A stretch of 64,000 bases of DNA. It comes from CALITV01 sp964415795. Lineage in GTDB: Bacteria; UBP6; UBA1177; JAKLFG01. The position numbers and the translations under genes were made by a program. This document shows, in pieces, positions 54,644-63,725 of the stretch. The notes beneath the pieces are model-generated. The model was not told the DNA's origin and ran no database searches. It saw nothing but the letters and a program-made list of their open reading frames with translations. The stretch is from the NCBI GenBank assembly GCA_964415795.1, contig CAYQBN010000009.1:57744-121743 (forward strand), read 5' to 3'. Position 1 is the first letter of the stretch. The number at the start of each line of letters is the position of its first letter.

Positions 54644-54672
54644 TTGCAAAGCGGCGCATGGTGTGCTATAAG
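54644..54672 (+). promoter_or_regulatory. Promoter for the 54716 gene
   Basis: TTGCAA at 54644-54649, 17-bp spacer, TATAAG at 54667-54672, 43 bases before the start. Confidence 0.5.
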
Positions 54673-54715
54673 GTGTCCGGTCGAAACGATGTTTTCCACG
54701 ACGACGGGGGAGATT

Positions 54716-56338
54716 ATGCGCAAACTGTTTTTGGCGACTATAACACTCATGCTCATCGTAGTGCCGCTCGCCATGCTCACAGCGGCAAAGAAAAAGCCCA
54801 AGGTCGCTGTCATGGAAATAGAGGACCGTTCCAAGAAATTCGACTCCGATACCGTGGCAAACGCCACTGACATCCTTCGTTCCGAACTCTCCTCGAGCGG
54901 TCGTTTCATCGTAATAGACAAGACCAGCCAACAAAACAAAATGAAGGAAGCGATAAAAGAAGGAAAAAAGGAATCGTTCGAAAAGTGCCAAGGACGCAAT
55001 TGTGAGATACCGCTCGGTCAAGCGCTCGCCGCCGACACCATTCTCCGCGCCACGATATCGTGTCTTGGCAAACGTTGCACCCTTGCCACCGAGATGATAA
55101 GTATCGCCAAGGAGGCGACCATAGCCGGCGCGACCGGCGAATTCGACGGCACTCCCGAGGGAATGCTTCCCGCCATCAAAAAGGTGGTGCGCGAGATGGC
55201 CGACACCGCGGGAGGCGACTACGCTGTCGAGGAACTCGATGTCAAGACGCTCTATGATCAGGCAATGGAGGCCGACAAGAACGGCGCCGATGAGCCCGAA
55301 AAGGCGATCGAGGCGTGGAAGAAAGTCGAAGAGATAGAATCGAACAATCCTTATAAGACACTTGCCAAGACCAAGGTGCGTGAGTGGCAGACCTACCTTA
55401 ATCAGAAGGCGGAACTCGAGAAGTCTCACGAAGAGGATGTCGCACGGCTCATCACCATGCTTCCCGACCTCTCGGTCGCTTTCGATGCCAAGAAAAAGGC
55501 TCTCCTTGAATTCAAAGAAAAGTATGCCAAGGTCTACGGAGAGAACGACTATCAAACCGTCCTCATGGCGGTCGCCGACAAGAAACTGCGCGATCGGCTC
55601 GAGAAGGCGATGCTCCCCGGTGCCGAGGAAACGGCCGCGGATCCCGATGCCGACATGGTGACCATTCCGGCGGGAGTCTTCACGATGGGATGTAGCGGGG
55701 ACGACTGCCCCAAGGATGCCAAACCGGCTCACAAGGTGCATCTCAACGAATTCAAAATAGACCGGTACGAGGTTTCTCAGGAAAAATACCGGGCATGCGT
55801 GGCGGCCGGCAAGTGCGTTGCCCCCGCCGACTTCAAGGACTGCAACTGGAGCGCACAAACGAAGGAAGACCATCCGGTCAACTGCGTCTCGTGGGCCGAC
55901 GCCGAGGCATTCTGCAAATGGCAGGGGAAACGCCTCCCCACAGAAGCGGAGTGGGAAAAAGCGGCCCGCGGCGAGAAGTCGCAGACCTACCCGTGGGGCG
56001 AGCAGGCGGCCGAATGCCGGTATGCCGTCATGGATATGGGAACACCGGGATGTCAGAAGAACAGCACCCACGACATCAAGGCAAAAGAACGCGGCCAGAG
56101 TCCCTACGGCGTTTTCAACATGATCGGCAATGTCGCCGAATGGGTCGCCGACTGGTATGACGACGACTATCCTTCCGGCGAACTCAAGAATCCGGTCGGC
56201 CCCAAGAACGGAAAGGAAAAGGTCCTGCGCGGTGGATCATGGAAGAGCGCCGTTCAATCGAAACTCAAAGGATACTCACGCGACAAGGCGGCGCCGAACA
56301 CCAAAAATCCTGAAACCGGATTCCGTTGCGCAAAGTGA
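54716..56338 (+). CDS. Secreted CsgG/TolB-like domain fused to a sulfatase-modifying-factor (FGE-like) domain
   Basis: ATG 54716 follows GGGGGAG; 540 aa with signal peptide (about 1-23). Residues 25-165 resemble the CsgG/TolB-N type (KVAVMEIEDRS, LRSELSSSGRFIVIDKTSQ). A helical, charged linker (about 175-300) leads to an FGE-sulfatase domain (about 310-540: MVTIPAGVFTMGC, RYEVSQEKYRAC, PVNCVSWADAEAFCKWQGKRLPTEAEWEKAARG in order, GNVAEW, LRGGSW, GFRC). The paired active-site Cys that formylglycine-generating enzymes carry shortly after RGGSW is absent. I therefore expect a binding or structural role rather than the oxidase. Overlaps the bioA start. Confidence 0.8.
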   Translation: MRKLFLATITLMLIVVPLAMLTAAKKKPKVAVMEIEDRSKKFDSDTVANATDILRSELSSSGRFIVIDKTSQQNKMKEAIKEGKKESFEKCQGRNCEIPLGQALAADTILRATISCLGKRCTLATEMISIAKEATIAGATGEFDGTPEGMLPAIKKVVREMADTAGGDYAVEELDVKTLYDQAMEADKNGADEPEKAIEAWKKVEEIESNNPYKTLAKTKVREWQTYLNQKAELEKSHEEDVARLITMLPDLSVAFDAKKKALLEFKEKYAKVYGENDYQTVLMAVADKKLRDRLEKAMLPGAEETAADPDADMVTIPAGVFTMGCSGDDCPKDAKPAHKVHLNEFKIDRYEVSQEKYRACVAAGKCVAPADFKDCNWSAQTKEDHPVNCVSWADAEAFCKWQGKRLPTEAEWEKAARGEKSQTYPWGEQAAECRYAVMDMGTPGCQKNSTHDIKAKERGQSPYGVFNMIGNVAEWVADWYDDDYPSGELKNPVGPKNGKEKVLRGGSWKSAVQSKLKGYSRDKAAPNTKNPETGFRCAK

Positions 56339-57639
56339 CGCGATCTCCCCTCTTCCATCCCTGTTCCCAAATGAAAGACTATGAAACCTTTCCCCCGCTC
56401 GAGATCGTCCGCGCGGAGGGAGAGTACCTCTACACCGCCGATGGCAGGCGTCTCATTGACGCCATTTCTTCGTGGTGGTGCAAATCGCTTGGTCACGGCC
56501 ATCCACGCATCAGGGCGGCGGTCGCAGCACAGATGGAGCGATTCGAGCATGTCATCCTCGCCAACACGGTCAACCGCACCATCGCTGAACTTTCAGAGCG
56601 GCTCACGGATCTCCTTCCGGGACGACGCTATGTATTCTATGGAGGCGATGGATCAACGGCGGTCGAGATAGCGCTCAAGATGGCGCTCCACGCAATGAAA
56701 ATTCGCGGAGAAACAAGGCGAACCCGTTTCATGGCGCTCGAGAATGGCTATCACGGCGAAACGGCGCTCGCCTTAGCCGTCTCCGACCTCGGCCTCTATA
56801 AGGAACCTTACCGCGAACTCGCGCCCGAATATCCCATGATAACAGGAATTCCTTACTGCACGGGAACGGACGACCCCCTTTTTCACGACTGCAGCACGGT
56901 GTGGCCTACCATCGAACGGCAACTCGAACGAGAAAAAGGAACGCTCTGCGCGCTCATCGTTGAACCGGTCGTCCAAGGGGCCGGCGGTATGCGTATCTAC
57001 AGTGCAGACCTTCTACGCCGCCTCCGCATCTGGACCCAAAAAACCGGCATATATCTCATCGCCGACGAGATCATGACCGGCTTCTATCGAACGGGAAGGG
57101 GACTCGCCTGCGACCATGCGGGTATCGCCCCCGACCTCGTGTGCCTTTCCAAAGGTCTCACCGCAGGCTGGGCGGCGATGTCAGCGGTCGTTATGAGCGG
57201 TGATATGTACGACCTTTTTTATGCCGACTATGGCACCGGTCGCGACTTTCTTCATTCGAACACCTACGCGGGCAACGCACTCGCCGCCGCCGCCGCCTTA
57301 GAGGCACAAAAGATATACGAAGAGGAAGACATTGCCGGGCGGATCTCTGGAGCCGCCTTGCTTCTCCGCCAATCCATGCAAAAAGTCGCTGATAAGACAG
57401 GAATGCTTACCAATATCCGCGCTATTGGGATGATCGTCGCCGCCGACATCAGACCGGAGCTTATAAAGACGCCCCGCACGGGCTACCGTGTGTACCGCCA
57501 CGCCGTAGAGCACGGGGCACTTCTTCGACCGCTCGGCAACACGATCTACTGGCTTCCACCGCTTACCATTACACCAGAAAACATCAATAAACTCAATGAA
57601 ATAACCATATCCGCGCTTTCCGCGGCACTCCCTTATTGA
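56335..57639 (+). CDS. bioA: Adenosylmethionine-8-amino-7-oxononanoate aminotransferase
   Basis: I take GTG 56335 as start, overlapping the preceding stop by 4 bp; it keeps the conserved LFHPCSQMKDYE opening. TTG 56326 is also possible. 434 aa. Seen: DAISSWWCKSLGHGHP, the YGGDGSTAVEIALKMA cofactor region, LIADEIMTGFYRTGR and the PLP lysine in LSKGLTAG. Makes DAPA in biotin synthesis. No other bio genes lie nearby; birA is 46 kb away. Confidence 0.92.
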   Translation: MTRSPLFHPCSQMKDYETFPPLEIVRAEGEYLYTADGRRLIDAISSWWCKSLGHGHPRIRAAVAAQMERFEHVILANTVNRTIAELSERLTDLLPGRRYVFYGGDGSTAVEIALKMALHAMKIRGETRRTRFMALENGYHGETALALAVSDLGLYKEPYRELAPEYPMITGIPYCTGTDDPLFHDCSTVWPTIERQLEREKGTLCALIVEPVVQGAGGMRIYSADLLRRLRIWTQKTGIYLIADEIMTGFYRTGRGLACDHAGIAPDLVCLSKGLTAGWAAMSAVVMSGDMYDLFYADYGTGRDFLHSNTYAGNALAAAAALEAQKIYEEEDIAGRISGAALLLRQSMQKVADKTGMLTNIRAIGMIVAADIRPELIKTPRTGYRVYRHAVEHGALLRPLGNTIYWLPPLTITPENINKLNEITISALSAALPY

Positions 57640-57648
57640 ACAAAAAGG

Positions 57649-57676
57649 TTGCTTTTTAGGCGTTCGTCAGTAAAGT
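57649..57676 (+). promoter_or_regulatory. Promoter for rpmB
   Basis: TTGCTT at 57649-57654, 16-bp spacer, TAAAGT at 57671-57676, 37 bases before the start. Confidence 0.5.
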
Positions 57677-57713
57677 GCCTCCGTTTGTGAATGGTCACGA
57701 AAAGGAGAACGCC

Positions 57714-57905
57714 ATGTCACGGATGTGCGAGATCTGCGGCAAAAAGCCGATGTTCGGCCATAATGTGAGCCACGCGAACAACAAAACCCAGAAGATCCAG
57801 CGCCCCAACATCCAGAAAATCAAGATCCGCGAGGGCAATGGGACCATCCATTCCCGCTATGTGTGCACCCGTTGCCTCCGCACCGGTAAGGTGACCAAAG
57901 CCTAG
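57714..57905 (+). CDS. rpmB: 50S ribosomal protein L28, zinc-binding form
   Basis: ATG 57714 follows AAAGGAG; 63 aa. CEICGKKPMFGHNVSHANNK and RYVCTRCLRTGKV give the two C-x2-C pairs of the zinc-binding L28 type. Single gene; rpmG is not beside it. Confidence 0.95.
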   Translation: MSRMCEICGKKPMFGHNVSHANNKTQKIQRPNIQKIKIREGNGTIHSRYVCTRCLRTGKVTKA

Positions 57906-57958
57906 GCGTTCTTTCTGGGATTCTTCCCGACAAAATAAACCGAGAGTGATTTTATCGG

Positions 57959-58744
57959 TTACTGTTCTTTCTTTTCCGCCTCTGGAGAAGAAACACTGGC
58001 TGGAGAAGGAGGAGTTGCGGTCTTCTGCTGATCTCCATCGGGAGTCTGTGGCCCCATATCACTCCCGAATTGACCGTCGTTCCGAATGATGGTCGTGAAC
58101 TTCTGGTCACCGGCCCGTTTAAAGATGTCTGGACGTCCATCATGGTCAGTATCTTTTTCAACCCGTTCGAGCACCCCCCCGCTGTAGAATTCCCAGTAAT
58201 CGACCCGACCGTTGCCATCTTGGTCTTCTTCTAAGCGAATAAGGACCCCCTTTTCGTCATAAAACTTCCAGAGATCGGTTTTCTCGTCGAACTGGGAATC
58301 TATTTCTTTCTGGATCACGATACCGCCAAGATAGGTATCGGTCGTCTCTATCTTGCCATCGAAATCTAGGTCGAGTTCCTCTTTTACCACCGCCCCCGCC
58401 TCATCGTAAAAGCGGTACACATCGTACTTGCCGTCGAGGTTGAGATCCATGATCTTTATAAACAAAAGCGCTTCTTCTCCTTCTTCAGGCGCATTGTTTT
58501 TGTTCTTCTTGTAGACATTGACGATATCGGGCTTTTTGTCACCGTTGCGGTCGAACTCGCGCGTGAAGTAATCGGCGGAATCGAGGTTCAAAAGCCCCCC
58601 CTTCGCAGTGACCGTTATCGTCTTGACGCTCGAAGCCGATGATAGAGGCACCACCTCTTTTGCCGTGGTGACCGTTTTCCCCGATGAACTACAGCCCATC
58701 GTCAGAAAAAGCACCATCCCAAGCGCAGCAATGAGCCACTTCAT
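57959..58744 (-). CDS. Lipoprotein with EF-hand-like Asp repeats
   Basis: A 261-aa protein with lipobox LTMGC. From about residue 60 on it is built of ~22-residue units with DRNGDKKPD, DLNLDGKYD, DLDFDGKIE, DQDGNGRVD and DTDHDGRPD alternating with aromatic strands (YRFYDEAG, WKFYDEKG, WEFYSGG). Each Asp loop looks like a calcium site. A Pro/Ser/Glu-rich tail ends it. This is a common kind of myxobacterial/deltaproteobacterial envelope lipoprotein of unknown function. It starts 34 bases beyond the S41 protease stop. Confidence 0.78.
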   Translation of the reverse strand: MKWLIAALGMVLFLTMGCSSSGKTVTTAKEVVPLSSASSVKTITVTAKGGLLNLDSADYFTREFDRNGDKKPDIVNVYKKNKNNAPEEGEEALLFIKIMDLNLDGKYDVYRFYDEAGAVVKEELDLDFDGKIETTDTYLGGIVIQKEIDSQFDEKTDLWKFYDEKGVLIRLEEDQDGNGRVDYWEFYSGGVLERVEKDTDHDGRPDIFKRAGDQKFTTIIRNDGQFGSDMGPQTPDGDQQKTATPPSPASVSSPEAEKKEQ

Positions 58745-58778
58745 CGTTTCCCCCTTTCCAAAGTCTTGTTCCTCTCAA

Positions 58779-61697
58779 CTATTCCTCATCGTCGCGGATG
58801 TTCCTTTCCTCTTCATCGGTCCCTGCAGGATAAAAAAAGTACTTGACGGCATTGCTCACCCGTTCCCGATCGGTACCTTTTACTAGGACCACGATTCGAT
58901 TGACCTTTTCACGGAAGTGGAGCGGCACAGAGAACTGGCGCCGCACCGTATTCGGCTCGGACCGGTAGTAGAACACTTTTCGATCGTTCTGGTATACAAA
59001 CACATCCTGCACCTCTCCGACCGACACAGAAAAGGAAACCTTGCCCTCCGGTGAAGCGACCGTCACCGGATCGCGATCAAGCGTTATGTCGGGCATGATG
59101 ACCGGATAACGGCGACGGATAGCGGGTGCTGATCCGGCAGTGACGGCCGTCGGCTTGACATCGTTTATTCGGACCCAGTACCCCCCCTCCACGCGCAGGG
59201 CAGTATCACCACATTGCCCTGCGACACGGAACACGGCATCGGTCCCTGTCGTGGCGATAGGATCGCTCAAACGGATATCGCCGTACAGCGCCGTTCCCGT
59301 CGGTGCCAACACCTGCCCCCCTTTCTTCTCGGAAAAGCGGCAGGAAAAGTCTTTCTGACCAAAGGGAATAGAAAACCCAGCGCTGTATTTGGTCTTGTAG
59401 TCGTACAGGGAAACGGCAATACCGATACGGGATTGCGGAGAACGAAGCGCGGACACTTTGAAGCGGAGCGTTACCTCTCTCTCCTCGCCCGGCTTCAGCA
59501 CGATCGGCTCGGTTCCCTTACTGATGAACACCTCGGGACTGTTGTTGACATTGATGAGCTGAAGACGCCCGTCGAGTATGGGCCCCTTGCCGGTATTGCG
59601 CACCGCAATGTGCGCATCCACTTCCTCTCCCTCTTCCACCAGCCCATTGGGAGAACCGACGCTGTCCTCCGCGACATAGGAAAACTCCACCGTTGGGGCA
59701 TCGAGCGGAAGGATCTCCATCTCAAGGGTCTCGCTCCTCGCCACCGTACGAAACTCGTCGAACGAGAGATCCATTCGTACCGTCTGACGACGCCACGGCA
59801 TATGTTCCGGAACGCTCACCGGCACCGCTCGTTCTACCTGACCGGAAAAAGAACCGAATGGTATCTCCAGATTGCGCAGTGGCGGGATATCGGTATCAAG
59901 AACCGCCTCGAGATTATCTATCTCCCCCGGATAGGTGGCTCGGAACACAAGCTTGTTGTCGGCGCCAGCCTTGAGCGGCAATCCTCCCACGACCTCCACC
60001 TTGAGCGCGCCAAGGTTGGGCGGCACCGGTCGAGGCTCTTTTTTCCAAGTGATCCCCAGTTTCTCCATTTGGGCGATGATAAGGTTCCTCTGTTCTTCCC
60101 ATAGTCGCTTTGCCGAAGAAAGCAGCGGTTCTTTTTGGTTCAGCCGCGCACGGAGAAAACTTACCGTCATGCGAATCTCTTCATCGCTTCTGAAGGTACC
60201 GTACTGCTCTTTACGGCTCTCCTTGATAAGCTCCTCCGGTGTCTTGTAAGGCTTGAGATAGTGGACCGTCAAAAGAGGTTTTTCAGGCTCCTTGGGAAGG
60301 TAGGCGCTGATGAGGTGCTCTTTGAGATCTTTTTCCCCGCGAATGTGAGACCGCGTCTTGAACAGACTCATCTTGCGAGGATCCACATAGCTGGGCTGGT
60401 ACTCTATGTCTGGCGTTATGCCGATCGTCTGTATCGAAACATCGCCCGGGGTAAGATACTGCGCTATCGTGAGTTTGAGGCCTCCCCCCCGCGGGATGCG
60501 GAACAGGTTCTGCACTGACCCTTTACCGAATGTACGCCGCCCCACCACCACCGCACGACCATTCTTTTTGAGCGCTGCCGCAACGATCTCGGTAGCCGAG
60601 GCGGATCCTTCGTCGACCATGATCGCGATGGGGATATCGAGAATATCCGATGGATCCCTTGATGCCTCGGAAACATCGCGATCCTCTTCACCGACCGTTG
60701 ACACAATGACACCACGGTCAAGGAACAGATCGGAGATGCGAATAGCCTGCTGGAGAAGACCTCCCGAGTTCCCCCGCATATCCAAGATGAGGGCTTTCAT
60801 GCCTTTCTTCCGCAGATTGGCAAGCGCCGCAGTTATCTGATCGTAAGAGTTTTCCATAAAGCCGGTCAGCTTGATATAGCCGATACCCTTTTCGGGCATA
60901 GCAGAAATGACCGACTGAATGCGTATGATCGCCCGTTCAAGGTCGAATCGAAGCACCGATGGCACTCCTTTGCGCTTGACATAAATGGTGACCTTGGTCC
61001 CCGGTTCACCCCTCATCTTTTCGACCGCTTTGCTCAACGACATATTAATGGCCGACTCGTCATCGATCTGGACGATGACATCGCCGGCAACGATACCGGC
61101 GCGCTGGGCAGGAGTGTCGTCTATCGGAGAAACCACGGTTATCTCACCATCCTCGTTGGTCTGAAGCACCATGCCGAGTCCGCCGAAATTACCCTCGGTA
61201 GAAGAAGTGAAATCCTCGAACTCCTTAGGAGTGAAGATGTAGCTGTGCGGATCGAGTTTCTTGAGGATGCCATTGACGGCGACATATTCGACATCGCCGA
61301 TCTCTCGGTCACCTTCAGGACGATACTCCTTTTCGATATGTCCGTACACCTGTCGCAGGACAACGGCGATATCCCATATGTCCTTAAGCCGCTTCACTTC
61401 GATCACATGGCGGTTGTTGTATATCTGCAAATTGACCTTTCCCTCTTTTCGTTCGAATCGTGCCACGATCTCGGCGAAATCTTCCTGTATCGCATCGAGT
61501 GCCTGATCGAGGAGATCTTCCGGCTGAAGCTTCGCCTTGTTCACATAGCGATTTTGGATCGCGTGAAGCGCGAAAAGCGTCACTTCCGCCTGCGTTATGG
61601 AGTTCCCTTTCGAGGTAGAGAACAGGCGATCGAATATGTCGCCGTTAAGAAAAAGAGTGAAAAGGAGAAGGCCTATCAACAAAAGATTCTTATGCAC
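58779..61697 (-). CDS. S41 C-terminal-processing protease with a long C-terminal extension
   Basis: A 972-aa secreted protease. A signal peptide or anchor (1-20), an N-terminal region to about 165, and a PDZ domain (about 170-255, GLGMVLQTNEDGEITVVSP) are followed by the S41 core with LILDMRGNSGG and the dyad Ser367 (VDEGSASATEIVAAAL) and Lys392 (GRRTFGKGSVQ). About 450 further residues include a CARDB/APHP-like beta domain (about 690-790: VEEGEEVDAHIAVRNTG, LKPGEEREVTLRFKV). Typical CtpA proteins stop at about 450. It would trim envelope proteins; the extension may bind them or glycans. Confidence 0.88.
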   Translation of the reverse strand: MHKNLLLIGLLLFTLFLNGDIFDRLFSTSKGNSITQAEVTLFALHAIQNRYVNKAKLQPEDLLDQALDAIQEDFAEIVARFERKEGKVNLQIYNNRHVIEVKRLKDIWDIAVVLRQVYGHIEKEYRPEGDREIGDVEYVAVNGILKKLDPHSYIFTPKEFEDFTSSTEGNFGGLGMVLQTNEDGEITVVSPIDDTPAQRAGIVAGDVIVQIDDESAINMSLSKAVEKMRGEPGTKVTIYVKRKGVPSVLRFDLERAIIRIQSVISAMPEKGIGYIKLTGFMENSYDQITAALANLRKKGMKALILDMRGNSGGLLQQAIRISDLFLDRGVIVSTVGEEDRDVSEASRDPSDILDIPIAIMVDEGSASATEIVAAALKKNGRAVVVGRRTFGKGSVQNLFRIPRGGGLKLTIAQYLTPGDVSIQTIGITPDIEYQPSYVDPRKMSLFKTRSHIRGEKDLKEHLISAYLPKEPEKPLLTVHYLKPYKTPEELIKESRKEQYGTFRSDEEIRMTVSFLRARLNQKEPLLSSAKRLWEEQRNLIIAQMEKLGITWKKEPRPVPPNLGALKVEVVGGLPLKAGADNKLVFRATYPGEIDNLEAVLDTDIPPLRNLEIPFGSFSGQVERAVPVSVPEHMPWRRQTVRMDLSFDEFRTVARSETLEMEILPLDAPTVEFSYVAEDSVGSPNGLVEEGEEVDAHIAVRNTGKGPILDGRLQLINVNNSPEVFISKGTEPIVLKPGEEREVTLRFKVSALRSPQSRIGIAVSLYDYKTKYSAGFSIPFGQKDFSCRFSEKKGGQVLAPTGTALYGDIRLSDPIATTGTDAVFRVAGQCGDTALRVEGGYWVRINDVKPTAVTAGSAPAIRRRYPVIMPDITLDRDPVTVASPEGKVSFSVSVGEVQDVFVYQNDRKVFYYRSEPNTVRRQFSVPLHFREKVNRIVVLVKGTDRERVSNAVKYFFYPAGTDEEERNIRDDEE

Positions 61698-61774
61698 GCG
61701 ATACTCCTCGCCGCTGCTTTCGCCGTCGGATCTGGCGAAGGCGGCACGCTCGTGTGTGTTCCCCAGCGGAAAAG

Positions 61775-62170
61775 TCAGAAATCGGCATCGAAGAAAATCG
61801 GTTCCTTCTTTTTAATGAATTCCTCTATCGCCCCGATCTGATCAGGGGTAAGTCCGACGAATTGAAGCCCCATCCCCGGCTCGATACCCTGCGGAAGGAA
61901 CGGATTCGGCTCGCGCACCCAGACGACCTGCGCCGGGAGCGTGAACTCGTGCCCTTCAAGGACAAGCGTCACGGTGACTTCGGCACCGATGGGAAGGATC
62001 CGATGCGTCGCGATGAAGAGCCCCCCCTTGCTGATGTCCTCGGTGAATCCGCGGAAAAAGTTATGCGGCCCCGAAAGGGTCACCTCTATATGGATGGCGA
62101 TGCGCTTGTCGCTTCGCTGGCGTGAGTACACCACACCGTCTTTCTGTGTTTCATCGTACTCGGGACTCAC
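61775..62170 (-). CDS. PilZ domain protein (myxobacterial type)
   Basis: GTG 62170 follows GGAGA; 131 aa. RQRSDKRIAI supplies the c-di-GMP Arg motif (RxxxR-like) and DISKGGLFIAT the second motif, with GMGLQFVGL later. This layout is the short myxobacterial PilZ type. It probably senses c-di-GMP and acts on motility or envelope; the partner is unknown. Confidence 0.87.
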   Translation of the reverse strand: MSPEYDETQKDGVVYSRQRSDKRIAIHIEVTLSGPHNFFRGFTEDISKGGLFIATHRILPIGAEVTVTLVLEGHEFTLPAQVVWVREPNPFLPQGIEPGMGLQFVGLTPDQIGAIEEFIKKKEPIFFDADF

Positions 62171-62204
62171 TGGCGTTCTCCGTACCTCCGAAATAAGGTA
62201 ACAT

Positions 62205-63725
62205 CTACTGCACGATCTTGAATTCGACGCGACGGTTCTGAGAACGACCTTTTTCGGTCTTGTTCGGCGCGATCGGTTTATCGGGACCGTACCCTATGGC
62301 TTCGAGTTTCGAAGGATCCACTCCTTCGTCAACGAGGAACTCCCGTACCGCTTCGGCACGAGACTGAGAAAGCTTCACATTGAGCGTTCGGCTGCCGACA
62401 TTGTCGGTGTGTCCCTCGATAATGACCTTCTTGATGTAAGGAGCGCTCTTTATCGCGTCGGCGACCTCCTTGAGCATTTCGTACGACTTCTTTTCGATGA
62501 TCGCCTGCCCCGTCTTGAAGAAGACCGTCTGTTTAAGCTCTATCTTCTGGGCGGTGACCACAATAAGTTTATATTTTTTCGGACATCCCTGTTCTTCGGG
62601 AACACCCGGCTCATCGGGACACTTATCATCTTTATCGAGGATACCATCGCCATCGTGGTCAAGAACAGGACACCCGTTATTTTCTCGCGGGCCTTTCTCC
62701 TCAGGACACTTATCCTCTTTGTCAACGATACCATCACCGTCACGGTCAAGTATCGGACACCCGTCGTTCTCGCGCGCCCCTTTCTCGTCGGGGCATTTGT
62801 CGGCCACATCGGGCACCCCGTCGCCATCGCGGTCAAGGAACGGGCATCCATGATTGTCTTTCGAACCTCTGTCATCAGGGCAACGATCAGAGCCGGAGCA
62901 AAGAGCCTTGAATCTTTCGATGTTCTTCTGAATCTCCGGATTATCGTCACAAAGGGCGTCCTTGTCGTTGTCGGGATCGGGACAGCCATCCTGATCCTCG
63001 AAATTGTCCTTGTCTTCCGGATCGGTCGGACATTTATCGAGATCGTCGGGGATACTGTCACCGTCCTTGTCATAGAACGGGCACCCTTGGTTCGAGGCAG
63101 GCCCCGGCTGATCGGGGCATTTGTCTATTTCGTCAACAATTCCATCTTTATCGTTGTCGGTATCGGGACAGCCATCTTCGTCTTGGAAGGTATCCTTATC
63201 CTCCGGATCGAATGGGCATCGGTCTTTATTGTCGGGAATGCCGTCGCCATCGGTATCGGCAGCGGGAGCGCATCCGCCGAGCTCCCGGATGCCGGGAACG
63301 AGCGGACAGCGATCGTCGCGATCGGCGATACCGTCACCGTCGGTGTCTGGACAGCCCTCGAATTGCGCCGGTCCCGGCTGAGTCGGACATTTGTCTGTGT
63401 TGTCTTCGACCCCGTCTTCGTCCCGATCACGCGGGATACAGGAATCGGCGAGCTTCGTCGCTCGCTCGGCAAATCCCTTTTCGCGAAGGAGATGCTCTTC
63501 GGCAAGGTGATAGTTCCCCGCATCGAGTTCGGCCTGCGCCGCGACCACCTCGACCCGCGCCATCGCGAGATCGTACGGAACACACATCCGCGCACCGCGC
63601 TTATCATCAACCGCCAGACGCGACTTCTCTACATTGATCTCGTTTTGTATCTTCTCACCGGTCACGCAGGAGAGAAAGATGAAAATGACGGGGAGCAACG
63701 CACCTCCAAGAGAAAGGCATCTCAT
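62205..63725 (-). CDS. OmpA-family lipoprotein with thrombospondin type 3 repeats
   Basis: A 506-aa outer-membrane lipoprotein (lipobox IFLSC). A DUF4398-like helical part (about 30-95) is followed by nine or so calcium-binding repeats of the type DTDGDGIADRDDRCP (about 98-380), then an OmpA peptidoglycan-binding domain (VFFKTGQAIIEKKSYEML, IEGHTDNVGSRTLNVKLSQSRAEAV and a final RRVEFKIVQ). One repeat is interrupted by a helical insert, NPEIQKNIERFKALC. It ties the outer membrane to peptidoglycan. Its ATG overlaps the upstream gene stop by 4 bp. Confidence 0.92.
   Translation of the reverse strand: MRCLSLGGALLPVIFIFLSCVTGEKIQNEINVEKSRLAVDDKRGARMCVPYDLAMARVEVVAAQAELDAGNYHLAEEHLLREKGFAERATKLADSCIPRDRDEDGVEDNTDKCPTQPGPAQFEGCPDTDGDGIADRDDRCPLVPGIRELGGCAPAADTDGDGIPDNKDRCPFDPEDKDTFQDEDGCPDTDNDKDGIVDEIDKCPDQPGPASNQGCPFYDKDGDSIPDDLDKCPTDPEDKDNFEDQDGCPDPDNDKDALCDDNPEIQKNIERFKALCSGSDRCPDDRGSKDNHGCPFLDRDGDGVPDVADKCPDEKGARENDGCPILDRDGDGIVDKEDKCPEEKGPRENNGCPVLDHDGDGILDKDDKCPDEPGVPEEQGCPKKYKLIVVTAQKIELKQTVFFKTGQAIIEKKSYEMLKEVADAIKSAPYIKKVIIEGHTDNVGSRTLNVKLSQSRAEAVREFLVDEGVDPSKLEAIGYGPDKPIAPNKTEKGRSQNRRVEFKIVQ
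62605..63422 (-). repeat. Tandem TSP3 coding repeats
   Basis: The DNA for the calcium-binding repeats of the OmpA-like gene shows recurring blocks such as GGACA(C/T)(T/C)TATC and CCATCGC on the plus strand at 35-120 bp intervals. They are diverged coding repeats, not a CRISPR array. Confidence 0.7.

Noticed and set aside
54626..56071. 481-aa open frame on the minus strand
   Set aside because: Antisense to the FGE-like fusion gene; no recognisable motif.
57644..57660. Hairpin AAAAAGGTTGCTTTTT as bioA terminator
   Set aside because: The stem is all weak A-T pairs apart from one, and the stretch forms the -35 region of the rpmB promoter.
57919..57965. Terminator after rpmB
   Set aside because: AACCGA / TCGGTT could pair but the loop is long and no T run follows.
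62605..63422. Possible CRISPR-like repeat array
   Set aside because: Unit lengths and sequences vary and translate into calcium-binding TSP3 repeats; there are no unique spacers.
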